The notes under the pieces: generated by a model | Told to the model about the DNA's origin: nothing | Database searches by the model: none | What the model saw: the letters and a program-made list of their open reading frames with translations, nothing else | Assembly: GCA_963682085.1 (NCBI GenBank) | Contig: OY821614.1 | Coordinates: 558,001 to 622,000 of the forward strand | Direction: 5' to 3' | Source: Thiodubiliella sp900128405 | Lineage (GTDB): Bacteria; Pseudomonadota; Gammaproteobacteria; PS1; Pseudothioglobaceae | Length of the DNA: 64,000 nucleotides | Position numbers and translations under genes: made by a program | In this document: positions 25,255 to 34,026 of the stretch, in pieces | How the letters are laid out: every line of letters begins with the position of its first letter | Position numbering within the stretch: the first letter of the stretch is position 1

Positions 25255-26066
25255 TGTCAGCACAAGAAATATTGTTGCGTGTTAAAAAGAATGTTTTCAC
25301 TCAAAAATCAGCCGAGCATTTGTCAAAAATGCGAGGCGATGGTTTGGATTTTTGTGAAATTCGCCCCTATCAGGCAGGCGATGACATTCGCAAAATAAAT
25401 TTTTCTGCCAGTGGCAAAACTGGTGAATTGCAAACCAATGTTTTTAACGAGGATAGGCAAATTAATGTGGTAATTTGCGTAATGCTTTCCAGCAGTCTAC
25501 ACTTTGGTTCTGTGCGACTGAAAAACGAGTTGATTGCTGAGATTGTTGCACATTTGGCCTATTCCTCTATACAGCAAAAAAATCAGACAAAATTGGTGTT
25601 TTTCTTTAACAATGAACAGCAAGTTTTTCAACTTGATAATATGGGCAGTTTGCTGGTAGCAACTGAAGCATTGCTAAATTTTGACTTGTTAAAAATACAG
25701 ATAAATCCTGAGGCATTGAGCACCTACTTGGTTCAACAAGCAAAATCATTGGTTTTTGTGATTGGTGATTTTTACCAGTCCAGTGATTACAGTATGATTG
25801 CCCATAAAAACCAAATAAATGCAATACTGGTGCGTGACCCATTAGAAGAGTTACCGCTTTTCGGCACAGAATTAAGTTTAAAAAACGCACAAAATAACAG
25901 TAATATTGAAGTGAATTTTGATAAAAAATTAGCAAAAAAATACCAATCTCAATTAAAAATTGAGGACGACAAGCGTTATTTGCATTTTGCTCAACATAAA
26001 ATCAATGTTGGTAAAATTTACACCAATGACGATGTTTTTGTTAAACTTTCACAGATTTTAAAGTGA
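25251..26066 (+). CDS. DUF58 domain protein (Bat operon)
   Basis: This 271-residue protein has the DUF58 core GDGLDFCEIRPYQAGDDI (about residue 28) followed by RKINFSASGKTGELQTN, and a VWA-like fold start at VVICVMLSSSLHFGS (about 74). The usual metal-binding D-x-S-x-S is replaced by M-L-S-S-S, so metal coordination may be absent. DUF58 proteins accompany MoxR and VWA proteins in Bat-type operons. Two start codons are adjacent (25251 and 25254); the first overlaps the stop of the small frame. Confidence 0.88.
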   Translation: MMSAQEILLRVKKNVFTQKSAEHLSKMRGDGLDFCEIRPYQAGDDIRKINFSASGKTGELQTNVFNEDRQINVVICVMLSSSLHFGSVRLKNELIAEIVAHLAYSSIQQKNQTKLVFFFNNEQQVFQLDNMGSLLVATEALLNFDLLKIQINPEALSTYLVQQAKSLVFVIGDFYQSSDYSMIAHKNQINAILVRDPLEELPLFGTELSLKNAQNNSNIEVNFDKKLAKKYQSQLKIEDDKRYLHFAQHKINVGKIYTNDDVFVKLSQILK

Positions 26067-26091
26067 GGAAAAGGCACTCAAAACAATAATT

Positions 26092-26463
26092 ATGGATACT
26101 TTAAAAGACATTAAACCGCTTGTTACTATTGCAGATAATTCCTTTATTTATCTGCTTATTGTGCTTTTTGTTGTCTTGTTAATGGTGCTAGTTGCAGGTT
26201 ATTTTGGCTGGAAAAAAATTCAATTAAAGCGTCGCAATGACAAAAAAAGAAAGGCACTCAAAATACTTAAAAACCTTGATTTTAACGACAGCAAAGCCAC
26301 GGCCTATACATTCAGTCGTTATGCTGGTGCATTAGTGAATGATAGTAATATGACAGATTTTGAACAAATTAATACGGCATTATTAGCTTATAAATACAAA
26401 GAAAAAGTTGAGCAATTAGAGCAAAATTTAATTGAACAAATCAAGGGGTTTCTTTGTGTTTAG
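26092..26463 (+). CDS. DUF4381-like small membrane protein (Bat operon)
   Basis: This 123-residue protein has a short N-terminal segment (IKPLVTIADNS), one strong transmembrane helix (about residues 18-40) and a basic stop-transfer KIQLKRRNDKKRKA. A cytoplasmic helical domain follows with FSRYAGALVNDSNM and LLAYKYKEK. That layout and the position between the DUF58 gene and batA match DUF4381 proteins, which are probably scaffold or anchor components. It overlaps batA by eight bases. Confidence 0.75.
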   Translation: MDTLKDIKPLVTIADNSFIYLLIVLFVVLLMVLVAGYFGWKKIQLKRRNDKKRKALKILKNLDFNDSKATAYTFSRYAGALVNDSNMTDFEQINTALLAYKYKEKVEQLEQNLIEQIKGFLCV

Positions 26464-27349
26464 TTTTGAATATCCCTATGTGCTAGCCTCCATTATTGTT
26501 GCATTTATTTGTTTGTTTTTCTGTCAAGAGAAAAAACTCTCTATTTATTTTCCACACAGTGAGGGTTTAAAAACTGTCGTAAAATCCAAACAATTGTTAA
26601 GCAATGCACTCAAATTTTTAACCCTCAGTTTGGTTATTGTTGCCCTTGCCAGCCCAGTTACAACTAAAGATATAATACTGGACAACAGCGAAGGTTACGA
26701 AATCTCATTAATTTTAGATGCCTCTGGATCAATGCAACAAAACAACAAGTTTTCTATTGTAAAAGAGATTGTTGTGGAATTCATTAAACAGCGTAAAACC
26801 GATAAATTAGCACTGAGTATTTTTGCAGATTTTGCTTATACTGCCATTCCATTGACTTATGACAAAAAAAGCATTATCAAAATACTCAGTCATATTGAGG
26901 TAGGCGTTGCTGGAAAGCAAAAAACAGCACTTTATGAGGCCCTATTTTTGAGTTCAAAACTTTTTAAAGACTCTCAATCTAAAGAAAAAATTGCCATTTT
27001 ACTTACGGATGGTAAAAATAACACAGACAGTGTGCCACTTGAAGTGGCAATTAAGCGTGCAAAAAGCAACAAAATAAAGGTTTATACAATTGCCATTGGT
27101 AATGCAAGAGATTTTAATGCTGAAGTTTTGAGAGAAATTGCACAAGAGACAGGTGCTGAATTCTTTTCAGCCAATAGTGCTCAAGGCATAAAAGACATTT
27201 ATGCACAAATCAATCAATTAGAAAAAAGCAAAATAAATATCAATAAATATGAAAAGAAAACCTATTATTTTCACTACCCCCTAAGTTTGGCGTTAATACT
27301 TTTATTCCTTTATTTTTGGCAGAGAAACACATGGATTTTGAACAAATAG
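26456..27349 (+). CDS. batA: BatA-like VWA-domain membrane protein
   Basis: The chosen start is GTG at 26456, because AAGGGG at 26442-26447 lies eight bases upstream. The frame is open to a TTG at 26432, but that has no ribosome binding site. The 297-residue protein has two N-terminal transmembrane helices (about 5-22 and 48-68) and a VWA domain with a complete MIDAS: LDASGSMQ (about residue 85), a Thr in KQKTALYEAL, and LLTDGKNN (about 180). A C-terminal transmembrane helix (about 270-290) completes the usual BatA/BatB topology. It overlaps batB by 19 bases. Bat proteins have been linked to oxygen or stress tolerance. Confidence 0.9.
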   Translation: MFSFEYPYVLASIIVAFICLFFCQEKKLSIYFPHSEGLKTVVKSKQLLSNALKFLTLSLVIVALASPVTTKDIILDNSEGYEISLILDASGSMQQNNKFSIVKEIVVEFIKQRKTDKLALSIFADFAYTAIPLTYDKKSIIKILSHIEVGVAGKQKTALYEALFLSSKLFKDSQSKEKIAILLTDGKNNTDSVPLEVAIKRAKSNKIKVYTIAIGNARDFNAEVLREIAQETGAEFFSANSAQGIKDIYAQINQLEKSKININKYEKKTYYFHYPLSLALILLFLYFWQRNTWILNK

Positions 27350-28281
27350 AATTACTTTACGCTCTCATTCCAGTGGCTATGTTGTGGTTTTTTATTCACC
27401 ACAAGAAGAATAACCTTGAGGCTTTGTTTGCACCTGAAGTGCTGGAAAAAATCAGTTTAGACAAACATGGAATGCGTCTAAAAACACGCCTTAAATTACT
27501 GTTATCATCCATTATCTTGATTTTATTGGCGTTGAGTCAACCGACCCTTGACAAGGGCGAAGTTAAGATAAAAAAACACTTGAGTAATTTGGTGGTAGCG
27601 ATTGATATGTCACACTCTATGTTGGCAAATGATATTTATCCAAGTCGCTTTGAATTTGCAAAAAACAAACTACTGTACAATCTGAATAAAATCAATGGCT
27701 GGCGTGTTGCGGTTTTAGGGTTCACCAGTCAAACTTTTTTAGTTTCTCCTTTAACAGACGATTTTTCCAGTCTTGAGTTCTTAATTAAAAATTTACATAC
27801 AGGTAGTATCAACCTAAAAGGCACCAATATACTCAATTTATTGCAAGCCGCCAATGATTTGATAGATAAGACAGAAAATAAGCAAATATTACTGCTGACC
27901 GATGGCGGTGATGACAGTAGCTTTGAAGAGGAGATTGCGTATGCAATAGAGCAAAATCTACAAATTTTTATTTTTGATATTGCCAGCAAGAGTGGGGGCA
28001 GTATTCGCACTGAAAATGGGCTTTTGAAAGACCAAAACAAAAATATTGTCCATGTTAGGGAGAATCCAAATATTAGAACATTAGCGACCCAAACGCACGG
28101 GAAATATTTAAAATATTCCTTAAATAATAATGACCTATCAAATTTTATCAATACTTTTAATCGGCATAACAACAGCAAGGATATGAAAATTAATCAAAAG
28201 CGTCAATTGTTTTATTACCCCTTGTTACTTGCTTTGGCATTGTTATTTTTTGCATTTTTTTCCTTACCTAGAAAACCATGA
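27331..28281 (+). CDS. batB: BatB-like VWA-domain membrane protein
   Basis: The start is ATG at 27331; an upstream in-frame TTG at 27316 lies deeper in batA and is less likely. The 316-residue protein has transmembrane helices near residues 7-24 and 53-72, and a VWA domain with MIDAS motifs VAIDMSHSML (about 91), KGTNILNLL and LLLTDGGDDSS (about 187). A final transmembrane helix lies at about 292-312. It overlaps batC by four bases (ATGA). BatA and BatB probably form a membrane complex with their VWA domains in the periplasm. Confidence 0.92.
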   Translation: MDFEQIELLYALIPVAMLWFFIHHKKNNLEALFAPEVLEKISLDKHGMRLKTRLKLLLSSIILILLALSQPTLDKGEVKIKKHLSNLVVAIDMSHSMLANDIYPSRFEFAKNKLLYNLNKINGWRVAVLGFTSQTFLVSPLTDDFSSLEFLIKNLHTGSINLKGTNILNLLQAANDLIDKTENKQILLLTDGGDDSSFEEEIAYAIEQNLQIFIFDIASKSGGSIRTENGLLKDQNKNIVHVRENPNIRTLATQTHGKYLKYSLNNNDLSNFINTFNRHNNSKDMKINQKRQLFYYPLLLALALLFFAFFSLPRKP

Positions 28282-28943
28282 AATTTATTTTTTTTGTATT
28301 ATTGTCAATGAATGTAGAGGCAGGATTGCTGGATTTTTTGCACATTGAGCAAGCCAATAACGCTTATCAAAAGCAAGACTATAAAACGGCTACGGAAAAG
28401 TTTGCTGATATTAACAATGACGCTGCACAGCTAAACCAAGCAAATAGCCTTTACAAACAAGGTTTATACGAGAAAGCACTGGAAAAATATCAAAGCGTTA
28501 AACAAAAAGATTTGGATTTTAATCGTTTGTATAATACTGGCAATACTTACGCTAAATTAAAAAAAATTGATGAAGCTATTGACAGTTACACAGAGGCGTT
28601 AAAATTAAAACAAGATAAAGATGCCTTGTTTAATTTAAAAATGTTAAAACAACAAAAGGCCAAACGAAAAAAGAACGAACAAGCCAAGAATAGCAAAGAT
28701 AATAAAAAACAGAAAAAAGGCAAGGAGCAAGAAAAGCAACAACAGAACAGTAAGAAAAATAGCAAGAAACGCAAAGATAAAGACAAAAAAGACAGTAAAA
28801 AAGAACAGCGGCAACAAGAGAAAAAATTGGATGCCATTAAACAGCAGCGATGGGAAAAGTCTCTTAATAAAGACCTTAGAACCTTGCTTATTCCACTCAA
28901 TAAACAGAATAATAACGATGATGATAAAAAAAATCTTTGGTAG
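28278..28943 (+). CDS. batC: BatC-like TPR protein with Lys-rich low-complexity tail
   Basis: This 221-residue protein begins with a signal-like hydrophobic segment (MKFIFFVLLSMNVEAG). TPR repeats follow (about residues 20-115, e.g. NSLYKQGLYEKALEKYQSV and NTGNTYAKLKKIDEAIDSY). A highly charged Lys/Gln/Glu-rich stretch occupies about 128-185. The final segment, DLRTLLIPLNKQ, is short. In BatC proteins the TPRs probably scaffold BatA/BatB. The coding DNA of the tail is almost pure A-rich repeats. Its end overlaps the batD start. Confidence 0.88.
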   Translation: MKFIFFVLLSMNVEAGLLDFLHIEQANNAYQKQDYKTATEKFADINNDAAQLNQANSLYKQGLYEKALEKYQSVKQKDLDFNRLYNTGNTYAKLKKIDEAIDSYTEALKLKQDKDALFNLKMLKQQKAKRKKNEQAKNSKDNKKQKKGKEQEKQQQNSKKNSKKRKDKDKKDSKKEQRQQEKKLDAIKQQRWEKSLNKDLRTLLIPLNKQNNNDDDKKNLW

Positions 28944-30348
28944 TTTATTTTTACTACTTAGCACCCCAATTTTTGCACTCAGTTCAGCCAATGTTAATCA
29001 AACATGGTTTTATCCGGGAGAAGTCATTGTTTTAACTTTGAATGCTGATAGTAGCAAGGTTATGTTTCCTGAGATTAGCAATATTGCAGGATATCCTGTT
29101 TTAAACACAAACAATTCTCAAAGCATTAGTATTACCAACAATAGACGCACTATAAAAAATAGTAAATCCTATACCTTTAAACCTTTAAAAAGCTTACAAA
29201 TTCCAGCTTATACACTAACAGTAGATGGTGTCAAGCAAACCACTCAACCCATAAAAATAACCTTTAAAAAGCCAAGCAAAGCTAAGGCAGGGGATGATTA
29301 TATTTTGCAAATTAAGGTGGACAGAACAACATTTTTTTTAGGCGATACTATTAATTTAAACATTACTTTTAAAGCAAAAAAATCCTTACCACTTACCAAT
29401 CAAATCGTTCTTTCCGCACCCGATTCAAAAGATTTGTTGTTTATCAAAAATAACGAAGTAATACGCACTCCTGATGAAAACTATAATATTCAAACATTAA
29501 GTTACAAAGTTAGTGCAAATAATTTTGGCACCATTCATATCCCAAGTTTGGTTGCTACTATTGGCAATCAAAATAACGGTATTTTTGGTAATTTTTTTGA
29601 CACAAGGCAAAGGCAAAATCAGAAAAAAGTATTTTCAAATGCCTTAACATTAACCGTAAAACCCCTGCCAGATGCACTCAGAATTTTTGGTGATTTTAAC
29701 TTCAAGGCTATTGTTGACAAAACTCAAGTTAAGCAAGGGGAAGCCGTTAATTTAACGGTAAGTATCGTTGGCAAAGGTAATTTTGAAGATATTGAAGCCT
29801 TTAAAATTGAGATTGATAACGCCACCATTTACAGTGATGATGCGATTACCAGTTACAAAGATTGGCAACAAAAATTTGCTATTGTTAGTGGACAAAGTTT
29901 CGTCATACCCAGCCTAAAACTTAATTATTTTGACAAAGCAACCCAAACCAAAAAAACCATTAGCACCCAACCTATTAACATTCAAGTCGATAAAGCCAGT
30001 CCTGTCATAGCAGCAACAACCGAAACCCTTGTAAAACCTGACAATAAAACACCAGTCAATAATAAATTAAAATATTATTATCTCTTACTGGGGCTTGTCA
30101 TCGGTGCACTTATCAGTTTTTTAAGTATAAAACTTAACAACAGACAAAAGCCAGAAAAAAATCAAGATTTAATCAGGCAAATTAAATCTAGCAAAGGTGA
30201 TAAAGCCTTGTTTGACTTGTTGCTACCCCTTGATTTAAGCGAACTCGATTCCATACTGCAACAATTAGAGGCCAATCTTTACAAAGGCGAAACGCACAAA
30301 ATTAACAAAAAAGCCATAATTACACTTATTCAATCAGGCGACTTCTGA
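28921..30348 (+). CDS. batD: BatD-like (oxygen tolerance) membrane-anchored protein
   Basis: The start is placed at ATG 28921 (28918 is an alternative), because a signal peptide begins there: MIKKIFGSLFLLLSTPIFA. The frame is open back to 28831, but that part lies inside batC. The protein of about 475 residues has repeated Ig-like BatD domains, seen as FYPGEVIVLTLNADS (about 20), FFLGDTINLNITF (about 140) and VKQGEAVNLTVSIVGKGNF (about 265). A transmembrane helix lies near 385-405 (LLLGLVIGALISFL), followed by a cytoplasmic tail. BatD is the large periplasmic component ending the operon. A palindromic repeat follows the stop. Confidence 0.9.
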   Translation: MIKKIFGSLFLLLSTPIFALSSANVNQTWFYPGEVIVLTLNADSSKVMFPEISNIAGYPVLNTNNSQSISITNNRRTIKNSKSYTFKPLKSLQIPAYTLTVDGVKQTTQPIKITFKKPSKAKAGDDYILQIKVDRTTFFLGDTINLNITFKAKKSLPLTNQIVLSAPDSKDLLFIKNNEVIRTPDENYNIQTLSYKVSANNFGTIHIPSLVATIGNQNNGIFGNFFDTRQRQNQKKVFSNALTLTVKPLPDALRIFGDFNFKAIVDKTQVKQGEAVNLTVSIVGKGNFEDIEAFKIEIDNATIYSDDAITSYKDWQQKFAIVSGQSFVIPSLKLNYFDKATQTKKTISTQPINIQVDKASPVIAATTETLVKPDNKTPVNNKLKYYYLLLGLVIGALISFLSIKLNNRQKPEKNQDLIRQIKSSKGDKALFDLLLPLDLSELDSILQQLEANLYKGETHKINKKAIITLIQSGDF

Positions 30349-30396
30349 ATAAGTCTTGCTTGATTTTCTGAGCAAGAAAATTTTAAATTTACTATT

Positions 30397-30488
30397 AGAA
30401 ACCTTTGTATAAATATGAATAATCATCAAAAATCCACTTTTTATCAAATTGAATTCTGCCAATCATCCATATTTATGCAAAGGTCTCT
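30397..30488. repeat. Palindromic MITE-like repeat, copy between batD and selD
   Basis: This 92-base segment has imperfect terminal inverted repeats. The left arm reads AGAAACCTTTGTATAAATAT then GAATAATCAT; the right arm, reverse-complemented, reads AGAGACCTTTGCATAAATAT then GGATGATTGG. A second copy lies at 44324-44399 with nearly the same arms and a shorter centre. No coding capacity is present. It may have inserted as a non-autonomous element, and it also forms a long hairpin that could end the Bat transcript. Confidence 0.75.
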
Positions 30489-30490
30489 AT

Positions 30491-30496
30491 TATAAT
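30491..30496 (+). promoter_or_regulatory. Perfect TATAAT -10 box just upstream of selD
   Basis: A consensus TATAAT lies seven bases before the selD ATG and two bases after the right end of the palindromic repeat. Any transcript from it would begin at or near the start codon, i.e. leaderless or nearly so. No good -35 element is seen 17 bases upstream; that position falls inside the repeat (CATATT). Confidence 0.35.
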
Positions 30497-30502
30497 ATTA
30501 CT

Positions 30503-31534
30503 ATGATTAAACTTACCGAATATAGTCACGGACAAGGATGTGGCTGCAAAATATCACCCAAAATTTTGGACAAGATTTTAGTTTCATCTATTGATGAAAT
30601 TATTGACCCTAATTTGCTAGTGGGTAACCATTCCCGTGATGATGCTGCCGTGTATGATCTGGGTAATGGCGAAGCGGTTATTAGCACTACCGACTTTTTT
30701 ATGCCGATTGTTGACGACCCATTTACTTTTGGGCGAATTGCTGCGACTAATGCGATTAGTGATGTGTATGCGATGGGTGGTGTGCCATTGATGGCAATTG
30801 CTATTTTTGGCTGGCCGTTGGATAAATTGCCTGCCGAAGTAGGGCAACGGGTTATTGAAGGTGGTCGTAGCGTGTGCCAAGCGGCAGGGATGATGCTTGC
30901 AGGTGGACATAGTATTGACTCGCCTGAGCCAATTTTTGGTTTGGCAGTAACGGGTAAAGTAGCGATTGAACATCTAAAAAGAAATTCAACTGCCAAAGTA
31001 GGGGATAAGATATACCTTACCAAGCCCTTAGGCGTTGGCATTTTAACTACTGCACAAAAACAAAAGAAAATCACGCCCGAAGATGAAAAACGCGTTATGG
31101 ATATTATGTGTCAACTTAACGATATTGGTGCCAAATTAGCCAGCATCAAGGGTATTAACGCTATGACCGATGTTACTGGCTTTGGATTAGGTGGGCATTT
31201 ATCAGAAGTTTGCTTGGGATCCCAAGTATCGGCAACGATTCAATATAACAAAGTGCCAATACTGCCAAATATTAAAGATTATCTAGCCAATGGTTGCTCA
31301 CCCGGTGGTGCACAACGCAATTTTGAAAGTTACGGACAGAATCTTAGTCAGATGAGCAATGAAATGCAATCTATTATTTGCGACCCACAAACCAGTGGTG
31401 GATTGTTGATTATGGTATCTGATAGTGCCGAATCTGAATTTCACCAAGTCATGCAAAAATCAGGTTTTGATTTGGAAGCCATTGGCGAGATTGTTGAAAA
31501 CAATAATCAACCCATTGTGCAAATCAATGCCTGA
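30503..31534 (+). CDS. selD: SelD, selenide water dikinase (selenophosphate synthase)
   Basis: SelD makes selenophosphate, the selenium donor for selenocysteine and selenouridine. The start is set at ATG 30503, giving 343 residues that begin MIKLTEYSHGQGCGCKISPK; a longer frame reaches back into the palindromic repeat and matches nothing. The catalytic Cys and neighbouring Lys are in GCGCK (about residues 12-16). Metal and ATP-binding segments include GNHSRDDAAVYDL, STTDFFMPIVDDP and VTGFGLGGHLSE. It uses Cys, not selenocysteine, at the active site. It overlaps mnmH by eight bases, so selenium is probably used for tRNA modification. Confidence 0.96.
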   Translation: MIKLTEYSHGQGCGCKISPKILDKILVSSIDEIIDPNLLVGNHSRDDAAVYDLGNGEAVISTTDFFMPIVDDPFTFGRIAATNAISDVYAMGGVPLMAIAIFGWPLDKLPAEVGQRVIEGGRSVCQAAGMMLAGGHSIDSPEPIFGLAVTGKVAIEHLKRNSTAKVGDKIYLTKPLGVGILTTAQKQKKITPEDEKRVMDIMCQLNDIGAKLASIKGINAMTDVTGFGLGGHLSEVCLGSQVSATIQYNKVPILPNIKDYLANGCSPGGAQRNFESYGQNLSQMSNEMQSIICDPQTSGGLLIMVSDSAESEFHQVMQKSGFDLEAIGEIVENNNQPIVQINA

Positions 31535-32624
31535 ATTAACACAAATTACCGATTTTACCCATCTATTTTCCACCGACACTCCTCTGATAGATAGCAGGGC
31601 ACCAGTTGAATTTAAACAAGGTGCTTTTCCGTATGCACAAAATCTTATATTGATGAGCAATGATGAGCGTGAGCAGATAGGCACTTGCTACAAAAATAAA
31701 GGTCAAGCAAAAGCCATTGAACTTGGGCATCAATTGGTGCAAGGCAAAGCAAAAGACAAGCGTATAGAAGCATGGCTTAAATTCATTAAAAATAACCCAA
31801 ATGGTGCTTTGTATTGCTTTCGTGGTGGGTTACGCAGTCAAATCGCCCAGCAATGGATTTATGAGGCTACTGGTATTGATTATCCGCGTATTGCAGGTGG
31901 TTACAAGGCATTGCGTCGGTTTCTTATTGAGGAAACAGAGAGAATTATGCAGAAAATCACACCTGTTGTTATTGGTGGGCAAACCGGTTGCGGTAAAACT
32001 TTGTTACTTGACAAGCTTAACAATACAATTGATTTAGAAGGTCTGGCAAATCACCGTGGCTCTGCCTTTGGTAATACCACCACGCCACAGCCCACACAGA
32101 TTAATTTTGAAAACACCTTGGCGATTGAACTCATTAAACAACAACATTGTGTCCATCTAATTTTTGAAGATGAAGGTGCAAACATCGGTGCCAATCACAT
32201 TCCTGATTGCTTACAGGTCAGAACCAAACAAGCCGACTTGGTTCTACTTGAGGTCAGCACTGAACAGCGACTTCAGGTCAGTATGGATGCGTATGTAATT
32301 GATATGTGTCAAAGTTTCATGGAACTTGATAGTCAACATGGGTTTGCTAATTTTGCCAATTATTGGCTAACCAGCCTAGAAAAAATCCAAAAACGCCTAG
32401 GTTTAGAGCGTTATCAAGCATTGTTGAAAAAAGTAAACACAGCACTCTCAATGTATCAAGAACAGGATGAAATTAAAGGTTTTTATCCAGTAATCGAGGC
32501 GTTGTTGGTAGATTATTACGACCCAATGTATAATTATCAAATTCAGAAAAAGATGAATAGAGTAGTGTTTAAAGGTAACGCTGAAGAAGTATTGTCTTAT
32601 CTGAGTGAAAAATCAATTAACTAA
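31527..32624 (+). CDS. mnmH: MnmH (SelU), tRNA 2-selenouridine synthase
   Basis: MnmH replaces the sulfur of 2-thiouridine at the tRNA wobble position with selenium, via a geranylated intermediate. The start at ATG 31527 (MPELTQITDF) overlaps the selD stop by eight bases. The 365-residue protein has an N-terminal rhodanese domain with the active Cys in ALYCFRGGLRSQIAQQW (about residue 95). A P-loop domain follows with GGQTGCGKTLLLDKL (about 151) and IFEDEGANIG. No selA/selB gene is nearby, so the selenium pathway here may serve only tRNA modification. Its stop region overlaps that of yfaE on the other strand by eight bases. Confidence 0.95.
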   Translation: MPELTQITDFTHLFSTDTPLIDSRAPVEFKQGAFPYAQNLILMSNDEREQIGTCYKNKGQAKAIELGHQLVQGKAKDKRIEAWLKFIKNNPNGALYCFRGGLRSQIAQQWIYEATGIDYPRIAGGYKALRRFLIEETERIMQKITPVVIGGQTGCGKTLLLDKLNNTIDLEGLANHRGSAFGNTTTPQPTQINFENTLAIELIKQQHCVHLIFEDEGANIGANHIPDCLQVRTKQADLVLLEVSTEQRLQVSMDAYVIDMCQSFMELDSQHGFANFANYWLTSLEKIQKRLGLERYQALLKKVNTALSMYQEQDEIKGFYPVIEALLVDYYDPMYNYQIQKKMNRVVFKGNAEEVLSYLSEKSIN

Positions 32625-32886
32625 AATCACGCAACCCTATTTTAATGTCTGTGATTGGTTTAGCTTGACAAGCAAGAATTTCCCCTGGAGAAAGTGGCAC
32701 CAAACAATCTTCATGCATTACATCACCCGATAAAAGTTGCAGTATGCAAGAGCCACAATGCCCTTGTCGGCAAGAGTAATCAATTAATACATTATGTGCC
32801 TCTAACTCACTCAGAATTGAATAATCGCCATATACATATAGTGATTCGGTTTTGCCATTGATGTTGCTAACTTCTATTTTTAACAC
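32617..32886 (-). CDS. yfaE: YfaE-like 2Fe-2S ferredoxin for ribonucleotide reductase
   Basis: This 89-residue plant-type ferredoxin has the cluster motif CRQGHCGSC (C-x4-C-x2-C, about residues 39-47) and the fourth Cys in EILACQAKP (about 74). It is encoded three bases after nrdB, the same order as in E. coli, where YfaE delivers electrons to assemble and maintain the NrdB diferric-tyrosyl radical. The 3' end overlaps that of convergent mnmH by eight bases, leaving no room for a separate terminator. Confidence 0.92.
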   Translation of the reverse strand: MLKIEVSNINGKTESLYVYGDYSILSELEAHNVLIDYSCRQGHCGSCILQLLSGDVMHEDCLVPLSPGEILACQAKPITDIKIGLRDFS

Positions 32887-32889
32887 GAG

Positions 32890-34026
32890 TTACAATTTAA
32901 AGTTACCAAAATCAGTGTCTTTCTCATCTAAAGTGTTGTCAATTGCACTAACCAAATATGAGGTAATTTCAGTTTCTTGTGGCGCAACTTGGACATTATC
33001 AGAGTCCAGCCAATGGTTAATCCACGGCAGGGGATTGGTGCGTTCATCAAAGAAAGGGGGTAGATTAAGGGCTTTCATACGCACATTGGTAATATATTCT
33101 AAGTATTGCTTAAGGATTTCAGCGTTAAGTCCAATCATTGAGCCATCACGGAATAAATATTCTGCCCAGTCTTTTTCTTGTTCGCAAGCTTCTTTGAACA
33201 TAGTAATGACCTCACTTTCACATTCTTTGGCAATTTTTTGCATTTCTAAATCATCCTTACCCTCACGCATTAAATTAAGTATATGTTGAGTGCCCGAAAG
33301 GTGTAACGCCTCATCACGGGCAATCATTTTGATAATCTTAGCATTACCTTCCATTACCTTACGCTCAGCAAAAGCAAATGAGCAAGCAAAACTCACATAA
33401 AAACGCACTGCCTCAAGAATATTGACAGACACAATAGTGAGATACAGTTGCTTTTTTAAACAATACAGGTCTATTGATACTTCATGCCCTTGGATTGTTG
33501 CTTTACCTGTGCCATGTAATAAATACGCCTGAGTGCATTTAATCAACTCATCGTAGTGCTTAGAGACGCTCTCAGCACGCTTAATAATTTCATCAGTTTT
33601 CATAATATCATCAAACACCACACCCGGCTCATTCACAATGGCACGAATAATATGCGTATAAGAACGAGAATGAATTGTCTCAGAAAACGACCAAGTTTCA
33701 ATCCAGTTTTCTAATTCTGGCAAGGAAACAATCGGCAAAAAAGCAATACTAGGGCTTCTACCTTGCACAGAATCAAGCAAAATTTGGTATTGTAAATTGG
33801 AAATAAAAATGTGTTTTTCATTAGGCAATAATTTAGAAAAATCTATTTTATCCTTAGAAACATCAATCTCTTCAGGTCGCCAAAAAAACGACAGTTGTTT
33901 TTCTGTCAATTTTTCGAACATTTCAAACTTTTGCTTATCAAAACGCGCCACATTTACGCTATGACCAAAAAACATTGGCTCGGTTAATGTATCACTCACT
34001 TCCTTGCTAAAAATACTATATGACAT
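32890..34026 (-). CDS. nrdB: NrdB, class Ia ribonucleotide reductase beta subunit
   Basis: NrdB holds the diiron-tyrosyl radical cofactor. The frame runs back to 34248, but the real start is ATG at 34026, giving MSYSIFSKEVSDTLTEPMFF, the usual N-terminus. The 378-residue protein has the radical Tyr in SETIHSRSYTHII (Tyr123), iron ligands in that helix and in IARDEALHLSGTQH, and the conserved EKQLSFFWRPEE. The nrdB start lies inside the end of the restriction gene res (11-base overlap), an unusual neighbour. Its partner nrdA is 7.3 kb upstream on the same strand, the two being separated by an HAD gene and a Type III restriction-modification island. Confidence 0.96.
   Translation of the reverse strand: MSYSIFSKEVSDTLTEPMFFGHSVNVARFDKQKFEMFEKLTEKQLSFFWRPEEIDVSKDKIDFSKLLPNEKHIFISNLQYQILLDSVQGRSPSIAFLPIVSLPELENWIETWSFSETIHSRSYTHIIRAIVNEPGVVFDDIMKTDEIIKRAESVSKHYDELIKCTQAYLLHGTGKATIQGHEVSIDLYCLKKQLYLTIVSVNILEAVRFYVSFACSFAFAERKVMEGNAKIIKMIARDEALHLSGTQHILNLMREGKDDLEMQKIAKECESEVITMFKEACEQEKDWAEYLFRDGSMIGLNAEILKQYLEYITNVRMKALNLPPFFDERTNPLPWINHWLDSDNVQVAPQETEITSYLVSAIDNTLDEKDTDFGNFKL

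Noticed and set aside
28831..28920. Longer BatD start inside batC
   Set aside because: The additional N-terminal residues hide the clear signal peptide that begins at 28921 (or 28918), so the internal start is preferred.
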